NCBI GenBank assembly: GCA_922989275.2
Contig: OV277861.1
Span: forward strand, 16,454,540 to 16,518,539
Direction: 5' to 3'
Source of the DNA: Gari tellinella
Lineage: Eukaryota; Mollusca; Bivalvia; Cardiida; Psammobiidae
Length of the DNA: 64,000 bases
A program made the position numbers and the translations under genes. A model generated the notes under the pieces. It was not told where the DNA came from. It searched no databases and saw nothing but the letters and a program-made list of their open reading frames with translations. Of the stretch, positions 31,973 through 42,664 are shown in pieces. Positions within the stretch are counted from its first letter, which is position 1; each line of letters starts with the position of its first letter.

Positions 31973-32181
31973 AAGAATAATTCGGAACATTTATTGTATT
32001 CACGGAGGTATGAAAAAAAACTTTTGTATGAAACCGCTTAAGGAATAAATCGAATATTTATTGTACATTGTATCCATGGAGGTATGAAAAAAAAACCTTG
32101 TCACGCATCGCGGTTTCATACAGTGTGACCAGGTTTTTTTTATACCTCCTTGAATACAATAAATATTTGAACTATTCCTTA
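31973..32181. repeat. Compound foldback: two direct copies and one inverted copy
   Basis: GAACATTTATTGTATTCACGGAGGTATG (31985 onward, landmark TTTATTGTATTCACGGAGG) is repeated directly at 32056-32084 and inverted at 32133-32168. GTATGAAACCGC (32027) also pairs with GCGGTTTCATAC (32109-32120). Confidence 0.65.
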
Positions 32182-32439
32182 AATGAACATGTTATATATC
32201 GATTATTCGTTAAGAACATCAGTAGTAACATTGACATAAGTATTTCAGTTCAATATATGTTAACGTTCAACTGTACGGCACAAATAGACATCAATGAAAG
32301 ACACGACCTCTGTTATCTTGGCTGAAAACTGAGAGATAAATATTGCTATATATGTTAAGAATGTCATGTGATTTCTTCCAAATGTCAGCTCTGCTATAGA
32401 CTCGCTTGTAAAGAATCTTTGGGGCACAAGCTTTTCACT

Positions 32440-32474
32440 ACATATATAAGGACGGCAAAGCTCTCAAGGTAAGC
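32440..32474 (+). promoter_or_regulatory. Candidate TATA box and splice donor upstream of the LRR gene
   Basis: ACATATATAAGGACGG followed by CTCTCAAG|GTAAGC, with the donor at 32469. It could be part of an upstream non-coding exon of the LRR gene, which has an apparent acceptor at 34926. The TATA box lies too close to the donor to be the promoter of the same exon, so these two signals may be coincidental. Confidence 0.2.
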
Positions 32475-32660
32475 ATGATACTTTTTCCGAATGTTTGATT
32501 TTTTTTAACAACACTAAATCCAAATAAACATGTTTGTGATAACAGTAGTTTTGAACGGCTGACATTTTCTGCAGTTTATTGTAATATTATTGAATAACTG
32601 AGGCTGTAAATTATTTGACAATCAAAATAACCGATACATTACCTTTCCCACTCTATTTAT

Positions 32661-32896
32661 CAGGGCTGCCATATCTCCGGAATTTTCCCCAGTACATAGT
32701 AGCTTAAAGCAGGCTGAAAGTAAAGCAGAATGCGCCCTAAGGCGCATTCTGCTTTACTTACAGCCTGCTTTAAGTAGTCGCATTTCAACAAAACAAGAAA
32801 AAGGCTAATGGGTAAGGGTACGATTCGTTAAATCGCACTTGAAAAATGCAAGTTTGGAAATCTTAGGATTTTTCATGTCAACTTATGGCAGCCCTG
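32661..32896. mobile_element. D MITE carrying core B, perfect 6-bp TSD
   Basis: CAGGGCTGCCATATCTCCGG to CTTATGGCAGCCCTG; ATTTAT immediately on both sides (32655-32660, 32897-32902). Core B hairpin about 32703-32775, centre GCGCCCTAAGGCGC. Confidence 0.9.
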
Positions 32897-32907
32897 ATTT
32901 ATCTACA

Positions 32908-33130
32908 CCCAAACAGCTTGTTTCTAGTGACAGGTGACCACTTTTATAGGAGGTTTATAGTAGCGCCTTAACGCACATTCCCGTTAAGTTTCAGCTTGTT
33001 TTAAGCTATCGTCTTCTAGGACATTGATAACATATCTTAAGATGCATATTCTTGACTGCATAAAGTGGACCACTGTTCTTCAGTGAAAGAATAAATAAAA
33101 GTCATAGAATGAAATATTTATGAAATAATG
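32908..33130. mobile_element. B MITE, strongly decayed, inverted
   Basis: GCTTGTTTCTAGTGACAGGTG, GTTTCAGCTTGTTTTAAGCTATC, CTTCAGTGAAAGAATAAAT and GAAATAATGAG follow the order of the inverted B family. The left hairpin arm has gone. Confidence 0.5.
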
Positions 33131-33538
33131 AGTAAATTGCTCTTGAATAAACGTGTTTAAGTAGTGATAAGACTATATGAGATAAACAATTGTTTTTCGG
33201 AGAAATGACAAAATTAGGATCTGCATGTCCATCTATCACAATCAATGATGTTTGTTACTATATAAATATATATGAACGGTATAGAAGACTTTCTCTTGTC
33301 CCGTTTAAATGTTTATATTTCGGCTTTTCTATCTTATTTCTATCTAAGTGATAAACAGTTTGAAACCTGATTAGACACTGTTTATCCGGCTTCTGATCTG
33401 GTTCAAAACTGTTGGCAACTTTTATAACTGTTCAAACACAAACACATTTAGTGGAAAATAATAATGTTATTTTCAACGTATGTGAATAGGCAATAGGGTT
33501 TCGTTTTAGTCCATAGGTGTAGAAGAGCACCTCCTCTC

Positions 33539-33640
33539 CACGTTTATTGTACCATGCCCGGCCCTCCGAACAACGATTCCCTCCTCACAAAGACCCTTGC
33601 CCCTGTTCCCAAAACAAGACAATTATTGAGTGACGCTTAT
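33539..33640. mobile_element. F MITE left-end fragment
   Basis: CCCTCCGAACAACGATTCCCTCCTCACAAAGACCCTTGCC matches the F left interior (landmarks AACAACGATTCCCTCC, GACCCTTGCC), and then homology stops. Confidence 0.5.
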
Positions 33641-33967
33641 TCGATTAAATACAGAAAGCAGCTTGAAGCTTCTGATTTGAAAGTCATAATACTTTAAGCT
33701 AACACCTGCCTAAAGTACAGAAGTACTATACTAAGGTGTTTCAGTAAAATATGCATACGTATGTAACTTGTACTAATTCGCATGACGTCAAAGGAACCTA
33801 TAACTATGTATTTAGTCCTTGCTTTCTAAACTGGAAACCGAGTATACATGTATGCATATTTTGTAAATAGTGAACAAACTGATCGTAAGGTTCTTTAACT
33901 CTTTCTCTGTAACGTTTTATCGTCTGTTTTAACCCTCTTATCCCAAACATATCATCTACATTGGTAG

Positions 33968-34664
33968 AACTTACTTAATCACTTACACGATCACGCCAGT
34001 TCCAGCGACGAAATATGCTGTCCGGTCCGTCTAAAGACCCCAAACCTCCCCAAACTTATCTAAACCTCCCAAAACCACTTTTAAAAGCAAGTTTTTTTTT
34101 TATATAATTCTAGCAGATTGTAGCTTAAAGCAGGCTGAAAGTAAAGCAGAATGCGCCTTAAGGCGCATTCTGCTTTACTTTCAACCTGCTTTAAGAGAAT
34201 ACTTGTCTTCAAAACGAGGAACAGGCTATTAGGATAGTGAGTTGATATTTAGAGGTAACTACGTAAAGTGATCTTAAGTTTTGTTCGAATTGTTCCCCTT
34301 GAAAAGAAAAACATCGAATATTTAATTTTAAATTAAATTTTTTCATTGTTTTAGCTTGAATTTGCTATTTATTAGCTCTTTTTGATTAGATATTAAGGAA
34401 TTTAAGTGGTTTGGATTGTTTTTAAGTGCTTAAGGCAGGTTTGGAGAGGTTTGGAGTGGTTTGGGACGTTTGTGGTCTTTAGACGGACCATATGCTGTCC
34501 TTCCGAGGTCTTCCCTCCTTCCATACAGCTTTGTCTCCACTGAAGTTTGTCTGGTCCGCACGATATTTCTTCTCCGCTCCAGTTGGGGGACACCTCTGTA
34601 AGATGTGCTCTGCTGTCTGTTGTTCTTGGCCATAGCTGCACATATGAGATAGGGACAGCTGGAC
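33968..34664 (-). pseudogene. LINE ORF2 C-terminal fragment, interrupted by a MITE
   Basis: Read on the minus strand, one continuous frame gives CSYGQEQQTAEHILQRCPQL, then VETKLYGRREDLGRTAY. This is the CxxG..Q.T.EH.L..C motif that closes many LINE ORF2 proteins. After removing the MITE and one TSD copy, the frame continues TTC GTC GCT GGA and stops at TAA (33983-33985). Flanking CTACATTGGTAG occurs on both sides (33956-33967 and 34665-34676): a 12-bp LINE target duplication. About 220 bp of LINE remain, 5'-truncated. Confidence 0.8.
34024..34489. mobile_element. 466-bp MULE-like MITE with 11-bp TSD, carrying core B
   Basis: TIRs GGTCCGTCTAAAGACC and GGTCTTTAGACGGACC, with subterminal CCCAAACCTCC / GGTTTGGAGTGG. 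ATATGCTGTCC is duplicated exactly at 34013-34023 and 34490-34500. An 11-bp duplication fits Mutator-like elements (9-11 bp). A core B hairpin with its own flanks (CTAGCAGATTGTAGC to CTTCAAAACGAGGAACAGGC) sits at about 34108-34230. Confidence 0.85.
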
Positions 34665-34926
34665 TACATTGGTAGTGTCGTCTGCAAAAGTTTTAAAGTC
34701 TATTTTAGGGCTGTATTTACAGAAGAAATGTTGATACGAGTGTCAAACAGTTACATTTTGTCGCCGTTGGCAGTGAATGTGTGAATGAGATCTCCAATCA
34801 GGTTCTGCATTTTTTTACGTTTGTAAACTATTGTTTAACTGAACTCAACATAGATTTGTCATATTTTCAAATAAATTCATTTGCCTTAGAAAAAGCAACA
34901 TTTTAAGTTACACATTTTGGTTGCAG

Positions 34927-34983
34927 GAAACAGTCAGATCTACAAGAAGCCTGGTACAATTTTCTTCGGGTGACTTTCCAGCT
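34927..34983 (+). other. 5' untranslated part of LRR exon
   Basis: ACATTTTGGTTGCAG|GAAACAG gives a plausible splice acceptor at 34926, so an upstream non-coding exon is likely. Fifty-seven bases of leader then precede the ATG at 34984, whose -3 base is G. Confidence 0.45.
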
Positions 34984-37138
34984 ATGAAGCTACATATATG
35001 GACAGTTGTAAGTGTTTACAACATGCATTTTCTAATCGTTAAATAATAAATAGTCATGTTTAATGTTTGATGTAAGTTGATGGCATAGGTCAAGGCCGTT
35101 TAGAGGTTATGGCCATGGTGTTTGACAAACACGTGTTGCTTTACTTAGTTTGAAGTAATTCAATTCAGTAAAAGAAATACAAACAGTAATTTTTTTATCC
35201 TGGCAAAAGAATGTACTTATGACATATTTTTTCAAAACAATGCCGACCCAGATGACTGTCTGTACTTTTTATAGGATATTTCTTACATGAATATGTACTA
35301 TTTTCTCGGGGAATATTGTCCCTGTTTAAAAAACTATGCCCTAATTAAAAAAAAGAGCATAGCAGGCGCAATTCAATATACGAATATTTGGCAGAAGAAG
35401 GGTTAAGATCCCGACAAGGCGTCAAGTGTATGCTATGATTCTGGCTTTGTTTGTTTGCAAATGAGAGCCAAATTTCAATCATGTCATGTTTAGAAAAAAG
35501 TTAAATGTGAAAAATGCTATAGTTCATATGTCCAAAATACAGAGGCGTATTGAACCTTCTCTTACCTTTATATCTCCCGCATGGGAGTGTTGTCACTCAT
35601 GAGTGAACAATGGTTTGGATTAGAACGTGGTTGAAATTCAAAATTAAAACGCGGCCAAGTTTCGTTTTCACTTAAGAAAACGAGTAAGCCCATCTTAAGC
35701 GATTTTGAGTCTACACACAAAAGTAAGCATTATAGATGTCAGTTCAAATGTACTTCGCTCCTTTTTGCAGTTGGCAGTGTCAGCCGTTGTTCTGTCAAAT
35801 ACATCAACTGGGTTTATACTGAGCCCCAGAATGTGTGTTGCCCCTCCTCCATGCACGTGTTCTTATGGCATCTTTGTGTATTGTCAAGGCCGATTACTGA
35901 CGGATGTTCCGCAATTTACCTCTACCAACTCAACTAAGCGCGTGTCATCGGTTTATGTATATCTAGATGGCAACAAGCTAACAACAGTCCCAGACAACGC
36001 TTTTACAAAACTCAGTTCCTTAAACACAACACAATTGTATTTTGAACTTCACAGCAACAAAATATCTAGCATTGGTAAAAATGCATTTGCAGGTGTGGAA
36101 AACAAAACATATTCTATAAGCCTGTACAATAACAGTTTAACAAGTTTACCATCAGCACTTTCTAGCATTAACAGTCTACGTTATCTTTACATACATAGCA
36201 ACCCTCTGAAATCGTTGGACCCATCAGTAACTTCTCATTTAAGCAACTTGCTTCGTACTTTTCAGTTTGACATGGGTGCCTTTCAGTCATGGCCACATGA
36301 AATACGTAATTTCAACCATCTGCAATCACTGCTTATTAACCATATACCATTCAGCTACGTACCATCTAACGCTTTTGATGGATTGGAGTCTAGCTTAACG
36401 AGTCTGACCATAGACTATTCTCAGCTTCGACAAATACCGTCTGCTGTTTGTAATTTGAGAAATCTCAACACGCTATATTTTAACTACAATACCAACTTAA
36501 AGAGCAATTCTTCTTTGCTGGAATCGTGTCAAAATAAATTGCTCAAGTTGACATCTCTGCAACTAGTGGGTGACAGATTGACCTCATTCCCGGATGTTTT
36601 ACATTCCTTTCCAAATGTTACAACTTTATATCTAGAAGATAACCAACTCACGTTCATTGGAAGCAATACTGTTCCAGTTCACAATAAAATAACATATCTT
36701 AACTTAGACCACAACCGTTTATCTCAAATACCACCTGCTGTGAATAAGATGACTTATCTTAGAAACTTATACTCGACATATAATGACATAGTTACAATAG
36801 GAGAAAATGAGTTGATCAAACTAGTTAACCTACAAACACTTAAACTTGACAACAACCCAATAGTGTCTGTTGTTCCTCGAGCTTTTAACAACAATCACAT
36901 CCTAGGTCTTATAGAACTTCAAAATACGAAATTAACTGCCGTTCCTCAAGCTCTTCTATCACTGCCAAAACTGTATAATTTTAAATTCACCGGTAATCAT
37001 GTCAACTGCACGTGTGATATGGCATACTTAAAAGCATTGGATGTTACAAAAATCGGAACATTTACTGGATATTGCGAAAATCATCCAGGCGTTTCAATAA
37101 AACAGTATATTTCAACATCTTTAAAAGACTGTCATTGA
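34984..37138 (+). CDS. Secreted leucine-rich repeat protein, two coding exons
   Basis: Exon 34984-35007 encodes MKLHIWTV. Intron 35008-35770 starts GTAAGTG and ends CTCCTTTTTGCAG and is phase 0. Exon 35771-37138 continues LAVSAVVLSNTSTG and ends at TGA 37136-37138, giving 463 residues. The join creates a signal peptide (h-region WTVLAVSAVVL). An N-terminal LRR cap has cysteines at about 30, 36, 38 and 46. Some 12-13 LRRs follow with the LxxLxLxxNxL pattern, for example ITYLNLDHNRLSQIPPAV. The C-terminal cap is C421-x-C423, C443 and C462. No membrane segment or GPI signal follows, so the product should be secreted; a binding role (matrix, recognition or signalling) is typical of such proteins, but no partner can be named. 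The open frame upstream of 35771 begins with TTG and is intron. Exact orthologue not recognised; Slit/chondroadherin-like LRRs are the closest general type. Confidence 0.85.
35008..35770 (+). other. Phase-0 intron in the LRR gene
   Basis: Donor GTAAGTG, acceptor with a polypyrimidine tract CTTCGCTCCTTTTTGCAG. The intron contains a short MITE-like fragment at about 35398-35470 (GGGTTAAGATCCCGACAAGGCG..TTTGTTTGCAAATGAGAG). Confidence 0.75.
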
Positions 37139-37167
37139 GGACACGGTGCTGTCCAAACTATTCCATA

Positions 37168-37173
37168 AATAAA
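37168..37173 (+). promoter_or_regulatory. Poly(A) signal AATAAA
   Basis: AATAAA 30 bases after the LRR stop codon, in the expected place for a very short 3' UTR. Confidence 0.7.
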
Positions 37174-37211
37174 ATCAACTGACTAAACATTCTGTATTTC
37201 AAAAAGTGTAA

Positions 37212-37413
37212 TTAACCCATTACCTCATAGCCTGTTTTTAGTTTTGTAGATATCACATTCTGATTTACTTTCAGTCTGCTTTAAGCCACCATCTGCTAGA
37301 ATATAGAAAGAATATCTTATGATACATATTCATGACTGTTTAAATTGGATTTTTTTTCAGTTGAGGAATAAATTAAAGGAGCAAAAATGTGTATTCATTG
37401 TGTAATGAGTTAA
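37212..37413. mobile_element. B MITE, inverted, lacking one hairpin arm
   Basis: TTAACCCATTACCTCATAGCC to TGTAATGAGTTAA, 202 bp. The left arm is deleted between TTTTGTAGATATC and ACATTCTGATTTACTTTCAG. Confidence 0.7.
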
Positions 37414-37507
37414 ACTAGTTGATAACAGTATAACCAATACAGGGAGTGTCTTGCAAAAGATACTGACTAAAACCACAAACCAGCGCGTTTAACCAGATTA
37501 TCAGAAT

Positions 37508-37671
37508 TTACCCCTTTCACTCTCAATGACCCTCTTATCGATATTTTTCAAGTCATAGAACCTTAAATTTAATTTTGAAACGTGTCTTGCAGACTACAAT
37601 AATGAAGCAGACGACAATAAAGCGGTGAAGGGGCGAACATCTCCCGAATAATTTGTTCATGAAAGGGTTAA
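37508..37671. mobile_element. A2 MITE lacking the whole hairpin
   Basis: ACCCCTTTCACTCTCAATGAC joins directly to CTCTTATCGATATTT. In intact copies the hairpin lies exactly between these sequences. Ends TTCATGAAAGGGTTAA. Confidence 0.7.
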
Positions 37672-37762
37672 AAAATTGCTGCAGGATGAAATTTGTTAAC
37701 CTCTGGCAACTTGTTTAACATTTTCTTCTTGCTTGATGATAAAGGATAATTGATTAAATATC

Positions 37763-37905
37763 GGATTAACCCCTTACACCATAAATACGCATTTTTTCCG
37801 CGAAGGAATATATTTCTTTTCATACAGTAACGAATGCTCATTCTGCTTTACTTTCAACCTACGTTAAGCGGTCACTTATCTTCAACACTAGAAACAGGCT
37901 ATTTT
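37763..37905. mobile_element. B MITE remnant
   Basis: GGATTAACCCCTTACACCATA, then CATTCTGCTTTACTTTCAACC and CACTAGAAACAGGCTATTT. The left arm is deleted. Confidence 0.6.
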
Positions 37906-40342
37906 TGATGGAATATCAGAGTCTTAGTGGCAAAAACTGTGAGCCATGATAAAACGCCATAATGTGTGTCGTTTCATCAAGGCACATACTGTTTGCGAGA
38001 CTCCATTTATAATTGTAACGGAATCATATTAATTGAAAGAATTGTGAGATATTGGGTATACTAATATACGTATGCTGGACATGTTTGTGTAGTTAACTGT
38101 TTATATTGTGAGGGCTTGTAATATCAATTGTGTGCACTCCGAAAGACGTCAGCTCTATTCTTCTGAGCAAACCATTGTACATCACACTAACTCCGACTTA
38201 TGTTCGAAATTGTTGATGGTACTTGTGAGTGAACGAGACAAATGGCAAAATAAACGAAACATTTTAAATGAAAAAAAGATCAGATCTATTTCATTAGTTT
38301 ATGATATTTATCTGAGAACGATCAGGTTTAAAGTCAACTATTCTTGGTTGCTCTACGAACCGAGGCGCTTTTAGGATATAGTTTCGACGTAAATGCAACA
38401 ACATCGGCCAATCGGAGTCAAATCGCCTTAACCTCTGCAAGGACGAAACGTTCAACTTGATGTATGCTATGAACTGATGATTGAGTTATGTAAGTTTTAG
38501 AATCTGATAATAAGTTGAATTGATATGTTATTTTAATGTGAGTAAATGTACTTATGTTTGTAAACCATTTTATTTCTCGTTATTTGGACATTTCCTAAGC
38601 CATATATGATAACAATATAACCACTGAAAAGTCGAACTTGTCTTAATTCCAAGGGGTTTGTTCTACTGACTCGTCAACTAACTAACAAAGACGCCTTCCG
38701 AGCTCCAAATGGAATTGGTGGTTGCGTAATAAAGGGCAAGATTTATACAGCTCAACAGTAATAAGATGCATTAAGCTGTCATATCTCTCTCAAAAGACTG
38801 CATATTCGGGGTATTCACTTTCGTTTAAATGGCTAATCCTATCTTATCTCGCCGCCGCTACATACTTTACCCAACTAACATGAATATATACTATGTTGAT
38901 TTTTATACTATGTTGATTTTTATCACTGTTAGATACCAATATATATACCTTCAATCCAACCACGTTTCAAAGCATTTCCGTAAAAACTTAAAACGTAACT
39001 TATTCATATCAAGCAGTTTAATATCTTATATTCAAGGTTTGGTACTAGTGTTTTTTTAAGTGGTTGTCGAATTAAACAGAAATGCACAAATAATATAGCA
39101 AACGTTTAACACTTAAAAGCAATGTTAAAATGTTTCGTTCAAGGTGACTACTAAGAAATATCCGTTTAAGAAATTATTTCTCAATTGTATGATGTATGCG
39201 AGACATGACGTCATTCATGCATAACCAGTGGTTGAATGTGTCGCTGAATCATTTAAGTTACCTTTGGCGGCGAGTAGATGACGTTGTGTTTATATTTATA
39301 CTACTCATTGGATCACACCGTTATTATGGTACTAGGAGGAAATTGAAAATGATTTGCTTGTATAGATAGACATGAAATGAAAACATTTATTTCCCAATAC
39401 ATAAAAAAAAAAAAATACATTAGTATCCATTCTGTTAAGTATTTTTGCCAACAATTTTAACACTTTTTTAAACTTAAAAATAAAAATGTCTTAAGTATTT
39501 AAATACATTGAACTTAAAGCTTAATCCATACAACTCTGATTTATTGTATTGTTCAAACCCTCTTATATGAGATTACTATTTCGATGTTTAAGTTGCTGCT
39601 TAAAACAATGATACTTTATTATGAACAGTAACAAAGCCTTTTTACACATTTGCACATATTGAATTCTTTCATGTCTATTTATTGGAATGGTAAATTTTTC
39701 ATCGAAAGGGTGCCTGGTCTAAATTTTAATATTCGTTTTGATTTATATTAAAATTCATATCACCAAACAGTGTATACTTTAATCATGAGGCCGCATTATG
39801 CGGCTTCTGACCTGGCACTGTTGGCTATGTCCAATCTATGGGATTGCGGACACAAAAGCGTTAATATGATACCTATCGAATCAAAATGGTTGCGAAATGC
39901 AATGTAGGTTATCATTTACCCAAGTGTTACAGACGGGTAAAGTATTGGACAAATAAAACAATTCCCAGAAAACTGTCTATTTTCCACTAACATTTCCAGT
40001 GTTCATACGAATAACTTTGTTAACACATAAGAGTAGCGACCACCTCATCAAAGGTCATCCCAGAGAGTAAGCTGTGTATTCCACGTCAAAACTTTAATGT
40101 ACATTCCTAAAGGTAAGTTAAATTTCACTTTATTGTATTGCCATATATTTGTAAAACCATATAGTACATGTGTATATTAATCAAGTTTGTATTAAACAAA
40201 ATACAAATATAAGAGCAAGAGGTTGGGGACTACAATCTCTGCCCACACGGCCCTCCCTTTCTAAAGGTAGATATTTGACAAAATGAATCACCAAATGAAA
40301 CACCTTTGTAAACTATCTGAATGAGAATAAATGTTGTCGCTG
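37906..40342. other. AT-rich spacer, no gene seen
   Basis: Short open frames only. A decayed hairpin with centre GGCCGCATTATGCGGC at about 39790-39806 is flanked by CAAACAGTG and CACTGTTGG. An A-run lies at 39403-39415. Confidence 0.45.
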
Positions 40343-40598
40343 TTAAACTCTTTCGCTATCAATGACGTCATAAAGCGCATTTGCAAACATTTTTTACCCT
40401 AATCAAACACCGCCTAACGCGGCGTCGGATCAGGATCAAAACTGTTTGCCACTTGTTTTGATACGAACGTATTACGCTAGTCATACTGCCTTAAATCTAA
40501 CTTTGAAACGATATTGCAGACAACAATATTGGAGCAGACGACAATATGGCGGTGAAGGGGTCAAACTCTCACGATAAATTTGACCATGAAAGGGTCAA
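40343..40598. mobile_element. A2 MITE
   Basis: TTAAACTCTTTCGCTATCAATG to CATGAAAGGGTCAA. Hairpin about 40380-40448 with several unpaired changes, so an older copy. Keeps TGCAGACAACAATATTGGAGC and GTGAAGGGGTCAAAC. Confidence 0.75.
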
Positions 40599-40834
40599 CG
40601 TTAAGAACATTTGACAATTCTAGAAATCCTTTACCTGAGCAAGACAGTAAGCTGCTCATGGAAGGTCGAGTCGTGATAACTCACGTAAGTAGTACACATC
40701 GTTTTTGCAGAATTCATTCGTAGCTTAGCTTTGGAATATGGTTATATTCGAAGGAAGTGAGTTCGGGTTAATGAATCACAGTAACATTTATTTGCAAGAT
40801 GATCATATGCTAATCCTAGCACCTGCAAACTTAG

Positions 40835-41194
40835 TACAGTGCCCCTCTCTACAACGGCCTTCCCAACAACGACTCCCTCCTTACAACGACCCTTGCCGCA
40901 GTTCCCTTAGCACGAAAATTATGTCCAACATATTCACAACTACAATTCCGTCTGTTTAATTTTGTCTTGTGCTGTTTTTCTTAAAGTTACATAATGGACA
41001 TTTTGACAGACAAAAAAAAATGACGAGTAACAATCAGCTTGAATCCAGATCAGACGCCGCGTTACGCGGCGTCTGACCTGGATTCAAGCTGTTTGCAAAT
41101 GAAAGCCAATTTCCCTCCCTATAACAACTCCCTCCAAACAACGCACACAATTTGTTTCACCCATTGGGTGTCGTTGTAGAGAGGGAATGCTGTA
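40835..41194. mobile_element. F MITE with core A hairpin, TA flanks
   Basis: TA plus CAGTGCCCCTCTCTACAACG to CGTTGTAGAGAGGGAATGCTG plus TA, 360 bp. Hairpin 41030-41096, centre GCCGCGTTACGCGGC. Highly similar to 6080-6443. Confidence 0.85.
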
Positions 41195-41394
41195 TAACAT
41201 ATGGGAACTCATATGAAGCCGAGCAAACAAGTTGTCTGATTATACGTTGCATTTGTTTTGTTTGCTGTTTTGCGTAAAAGGACTTTGCTTAAACACACTT
41301 TCTTAAGACTTTTTACTACAACAAAAACCTGTTGCAAATATAGCTAGTTGAGTATATCTATTGAAACAATCGTCATCTGTTTTTATTTATCAAA

Positions 41395-41525
41395 ATAAAT
41401 TTAAGTAAATCGTAATGAGTGTAAAACAGTCTTGATTCAGACGCCGAGTTATACAGTGTCTAATCAGGTTCCAACCCGTTTGAAAACCACCATTATACGC
41501 AGAATAAGTCAGTAAAGGGGTGGAT
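41395..41525. mobile_element. A1 MITE remnant
   Basis: ATCGTAATGAGTGTAAAACAG, a decayed hairpin (TCAGACGCCGAGTTATACAGTGTC) and GAATAAGTCAGTAAAGGGG; landmarks short. Confidence 0.45.
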
Positions 41526-41875
41526 TAATGCTTCGTTAATCACTAATTATTCTTCGGAACCTTAATGCATGGTATATTGATCAACCCAGATTACTCGTAT
41601 TGTGTAATTAAACTGTCGGAAATTAAATACTCAATTCGTTTTTGTTGTATAGGCTTGCACATCGATCAAAAAGAATGCATTACATGCGTCCATATTGTTC
41701 ATTCTTATACACTTTGAATGATGAATGTGCGAATGTTAAGAATTAAAAAGTATAATGTAACAATTTTGTATAGGTAAAGGGATGTTTCTTTCATTCTACG
41801 GAATATAGTCCACGAGGCGCGGGACGCGCCGAGTTGACTATGTTCTGTAGTATGAAAGAAACATGCTCTGAGCTA

Positions 41876-42664
41876 TTTAGTACATGGCTTGGGCTCGAGA
41901 AAAATAAGAAAACTCTTCGTTTCTGCGTTTTTGTTTTTAGACGAAAAAGTCCTTATTTGTAATATTTTACAAAAATTGAAAGATTATTTCAATGTGAAGT
42001 TTGAGACCTAAAGCAAGTTTATTCGCGCGCATCCATGGTATAACCTATTTAGCACTGGCTTGGACTTGAGGAAAATAAGAAATGACATGACCTTTCGTTT
42101 CTGCTTTTTATTTTTAGACGAAAAAAGTATTTTTATTTGTAATGTTTTACAAAGTTTGAAAGGCACATTTCATTAGCAATTGTCTTTAAAGTCTAGGTCT
42201 CATATCACTGTTCATTTTAAAAATAAAATATGAGGTCATCAAGCGTCTGTCGTTCCCCTCTGATCTCAACAATGTTTTTTAAAGACAATCTAGACATTTA
42301 GATCACGTTTTTACATCTACAGCTAAAAAATGGATATATCTAGGTCTAGCGGGACGGTGTAGACCTAGATATATTATTGTCACTGTGAAATTCCTGTATT
42401 TCTTCAGCTTAAATCCTTGATATTGTGTTTATTTCACTTAACTTTTGATTATTTATCGTTACGCCTACAGAGCAGGCAAAAGGTTTTTGCGGTCGTTCGC
42501 TCGGAGGATTGCTAGGATGTTGCCGTCAAAATTACCTTCAGATGACAGAAACGTGGACTATATTAGATAGTCCATGGTTTTTAAAAAACGTGTTGAACTA
42601 CGCGATGTAGTCAACAGTTTTTTAGGCTTCTGATTGGTCGAGAGCTCCAAGCCATGTGCTAAAT
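41876..42664. mobile_element. ~790-bp element with ACATGGCTTGG ends and internal duplication
   Basis: TTTAGTACATGGCTTGGGCTCGAG at the left pairs with CCAAGCCATGTGCTAAAT at the right. About 130 bp (41871-42003) is repeated directly at 42044-42175: GGCTTGG.CT.GAG.AAAATAAGAAA, TTTCGTTTCTGC and TTTTTAGACGAAAAA recur in order. A hairpin just outside, at 41800-41862 (AATATAGTCCACGAGGCGCG / GCGCCGAGTTGACTATGTTC), may belong to the same unit. Confidence 0.55.
42334..42374. repeat. Short perfect hairpin
   Basis: ATATATCTAGGTCTA and TAGACCTAGATATAT, 15-bp arms around GCGGGACGGTG, within the preceding element. Confidence 0.75.

Larger units (their letters stand above)
33898..34790. mobile_element. A-type MITE interrupted by nested LINE and MITE
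   Basis: TTTAACTCTTTCTCTGTAACG and TCGTCTGTTTTAACCC lie on the left. After the insertions the A-type interior resumes (GTCGTCTGCAAAAGTTTTAAAG, ATGTTGATACGAGTGTCAAACAG; landmarks only). The right end is decayed. Confidence 0.5.

Noticed and set aside
35705..35770. N-terminal 22 codons of the large LRR frame as protein
   Set aside because: The frame starts at TTG, and a strong splice acceptor ends at 35770 in phase with an upstream ATG exon that supplies a signal peptide.
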